Of a stretch of 6,732 nucleotides of DNA, positions 6,282-6,732 are shown one piece after another (position 1 is the stretch's first letter; every line of letters starts with the position of its first letter). Both the position numbers and the translations under genes were made by a program. The notes beneath the pieces were generated by a model. The model was not told where the DNA came from. It did no database searches and saw nothing but the letters and a program-made list of their open reading frames with translations. The DNA is taken from positions 1 through 6,732 of the forward strand of contig CAIRWP010000214.1 in the NCBI GenBank assembly GCA_903882335.1, in the 5' to 3' direction. The DNA comes from an uncultured Opitutia bacterium. GTDB lineage: Bacteria > Verrucomicrobiota > Verrucomicrobiia > Opitutales > UBA953.

Positions 6282-6319
6282 AAAAAAGAGGCCGTCCGCA
6301 TCCTCGTGCGGCCGGCCTC
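6282..6319 (-). terminator. Rho-independent terminator after the outer-membrane barrel gene
   Basis: On the minus strand, 25 bp after the barrel gene's TAA, a GC-rich hairpin is followed at once by six T's. The outer stem is GAGGCCG pairing with CGGCCTC (7 bp; 6313-6319 with 6288-6294). One G/A mismatch follows, then CCGCA pairing with TGCGG (5 bp; 6307-6311 with 6296-6300), with the 6-nt loop CGAGGA. The T run is the complement of 6282-6287. This is a textbook intrinsic terminator and separates the barrel transcript from queD. Confidence 0.92.
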
Positions 6320-6344
6320 CGAAGGCGGCAAGGCTGGCGGACGA

Positions 6345-6732
6345 TTAGAAGCGGTGATTGAAACCGACCGACAGAACGTCCGCGGCGTGGACCGGGTTCA
6401 CCACCGTGCCGTTGCCCAGCTGCACCTTGTTCACCACATTGAGCACGGTGCTGTAATAGACGTAAAGGCTGCTCGTCGCGCCCAGCTGGTAGGTGAGACC
6501 GGCGGCCAGGTGGGTGGAGAATACCGCACTCTCGTTATCCGCCCCGTAGGAGGCATCGACGGTCGCCATCGAGTTATGGTCCCGGAACTGCCGGATCGCC
6601 GTGCCCTGGATCGATAACGCCAGCGGGCCGGAGAGCGGCACCTTCAATCCGGCCGTACCGGTGAAGGACGAGCCGGGGCGGAAGTTCTCGTCGTAAGCCA
6701 CCGGAGCCTGCGCGGACAGCTGCCAGAAGAAC
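6345..6732 (-). CDS. Outer-membrane beta-barrel protein, C-terminal part (5' end outside window)
   Basis: The frame is open from the right edge to TAA at 6345-6347, giving 129 visible C-terminal residues. A GTG at 6699-6701 lies inside the frame, but strand-like sequence (FFWQLSAQAPVAYDENF) continues upstream to the edge, so it is probably not the true start. The visible part alternates hydrophobic and polar residues in repeated strands (TGTAGLKVPL, LALSIQGTAIRQF, HLAAGLTYQL, SLYVYYSTVLNV, DVLSVGFNHRF). Tight Gly/Asn/Asp turns separate them, as in transmembrane beta-barrels. The last residue is Phe, preceded by alternating residues, which fits the signal recognised by the BAM complex. I cannot name the family or substrate: a porin, an autotransporter-type barrel or a transport-related channel all remain possible. 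A strong terminator follows, so it ends its own transcription unit. Confidence 0.8.
   Translation of the reverse strand, partial: FFWQLSAQAPVAYDENFRPGSSFTGTAGLKVPLSGPLALSIQGTAIRQFRDHNSMATVDASYGADNESAVFSTHLAAGLTYQLGATSSLYVYYSTVLNVVNKVQLGNGTVVNPVHAADVLSVGFNHRF

Overview
This is a GC-rich window with seven protein-coding genes, two of them cut by the window edges. The organism is Gram-negative: it has an outer-membrane beta-barrel with a C-terminal Phe and a lipobox protein. A Verrucomicrobiota (Opitutales-like) origin is my best guess, from the gene repertoire, the base composition and the near absence of Shine-Dalgarno sequences. Nothing in the window proves it.

Left block (1-1239). Two minus-strand genes of the Sec ancillary complex, yajC then secD, are 22 bp apart. 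The secD end lies beyond position 1. A 131-bp intergenic region separates yajC from the divergent plus-strand kup.

Centre (1240-3288). kup encodes a full-length KUP/HAK-type potassium transporter with a C-terminal cytoplasmic domain.

Right block (3295-6207, all minus). In transcription order: queD, queE, carA, then a short predicted lipoprotein gene. queD and queE make consecutive intermediates of preQ0/queuosine biosynthesis and are 4 bp apart. carA, the glutaminase subunit of carbamoyl-phosphate synthetase, follows after a 109-bp gap. The lipoprotein gene starts inside the end of carA (11-bp overlap) and ends 6 bp from the convergent kup stop. A strong intrinsic terminator (6282-6319) separates this block from an outer-membrane barrel gene entering from the right edge.

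Most of the window is conserved housekeeping. The most unusual item is the 177-residue lipoprotein. Its last ~110 residues resemble the C-terminal beta-sandwich of GH29 alpha-L-fucosidases, but there is no room for a catalytic barrel. Smaller points are a possible 23-codon leader ORF overlapping the carA start, a hairpin in the same leader, and start sites without Shine-Dalgarno motifs. I see no mobile element, CRISPR array, tRNA or rRNA.
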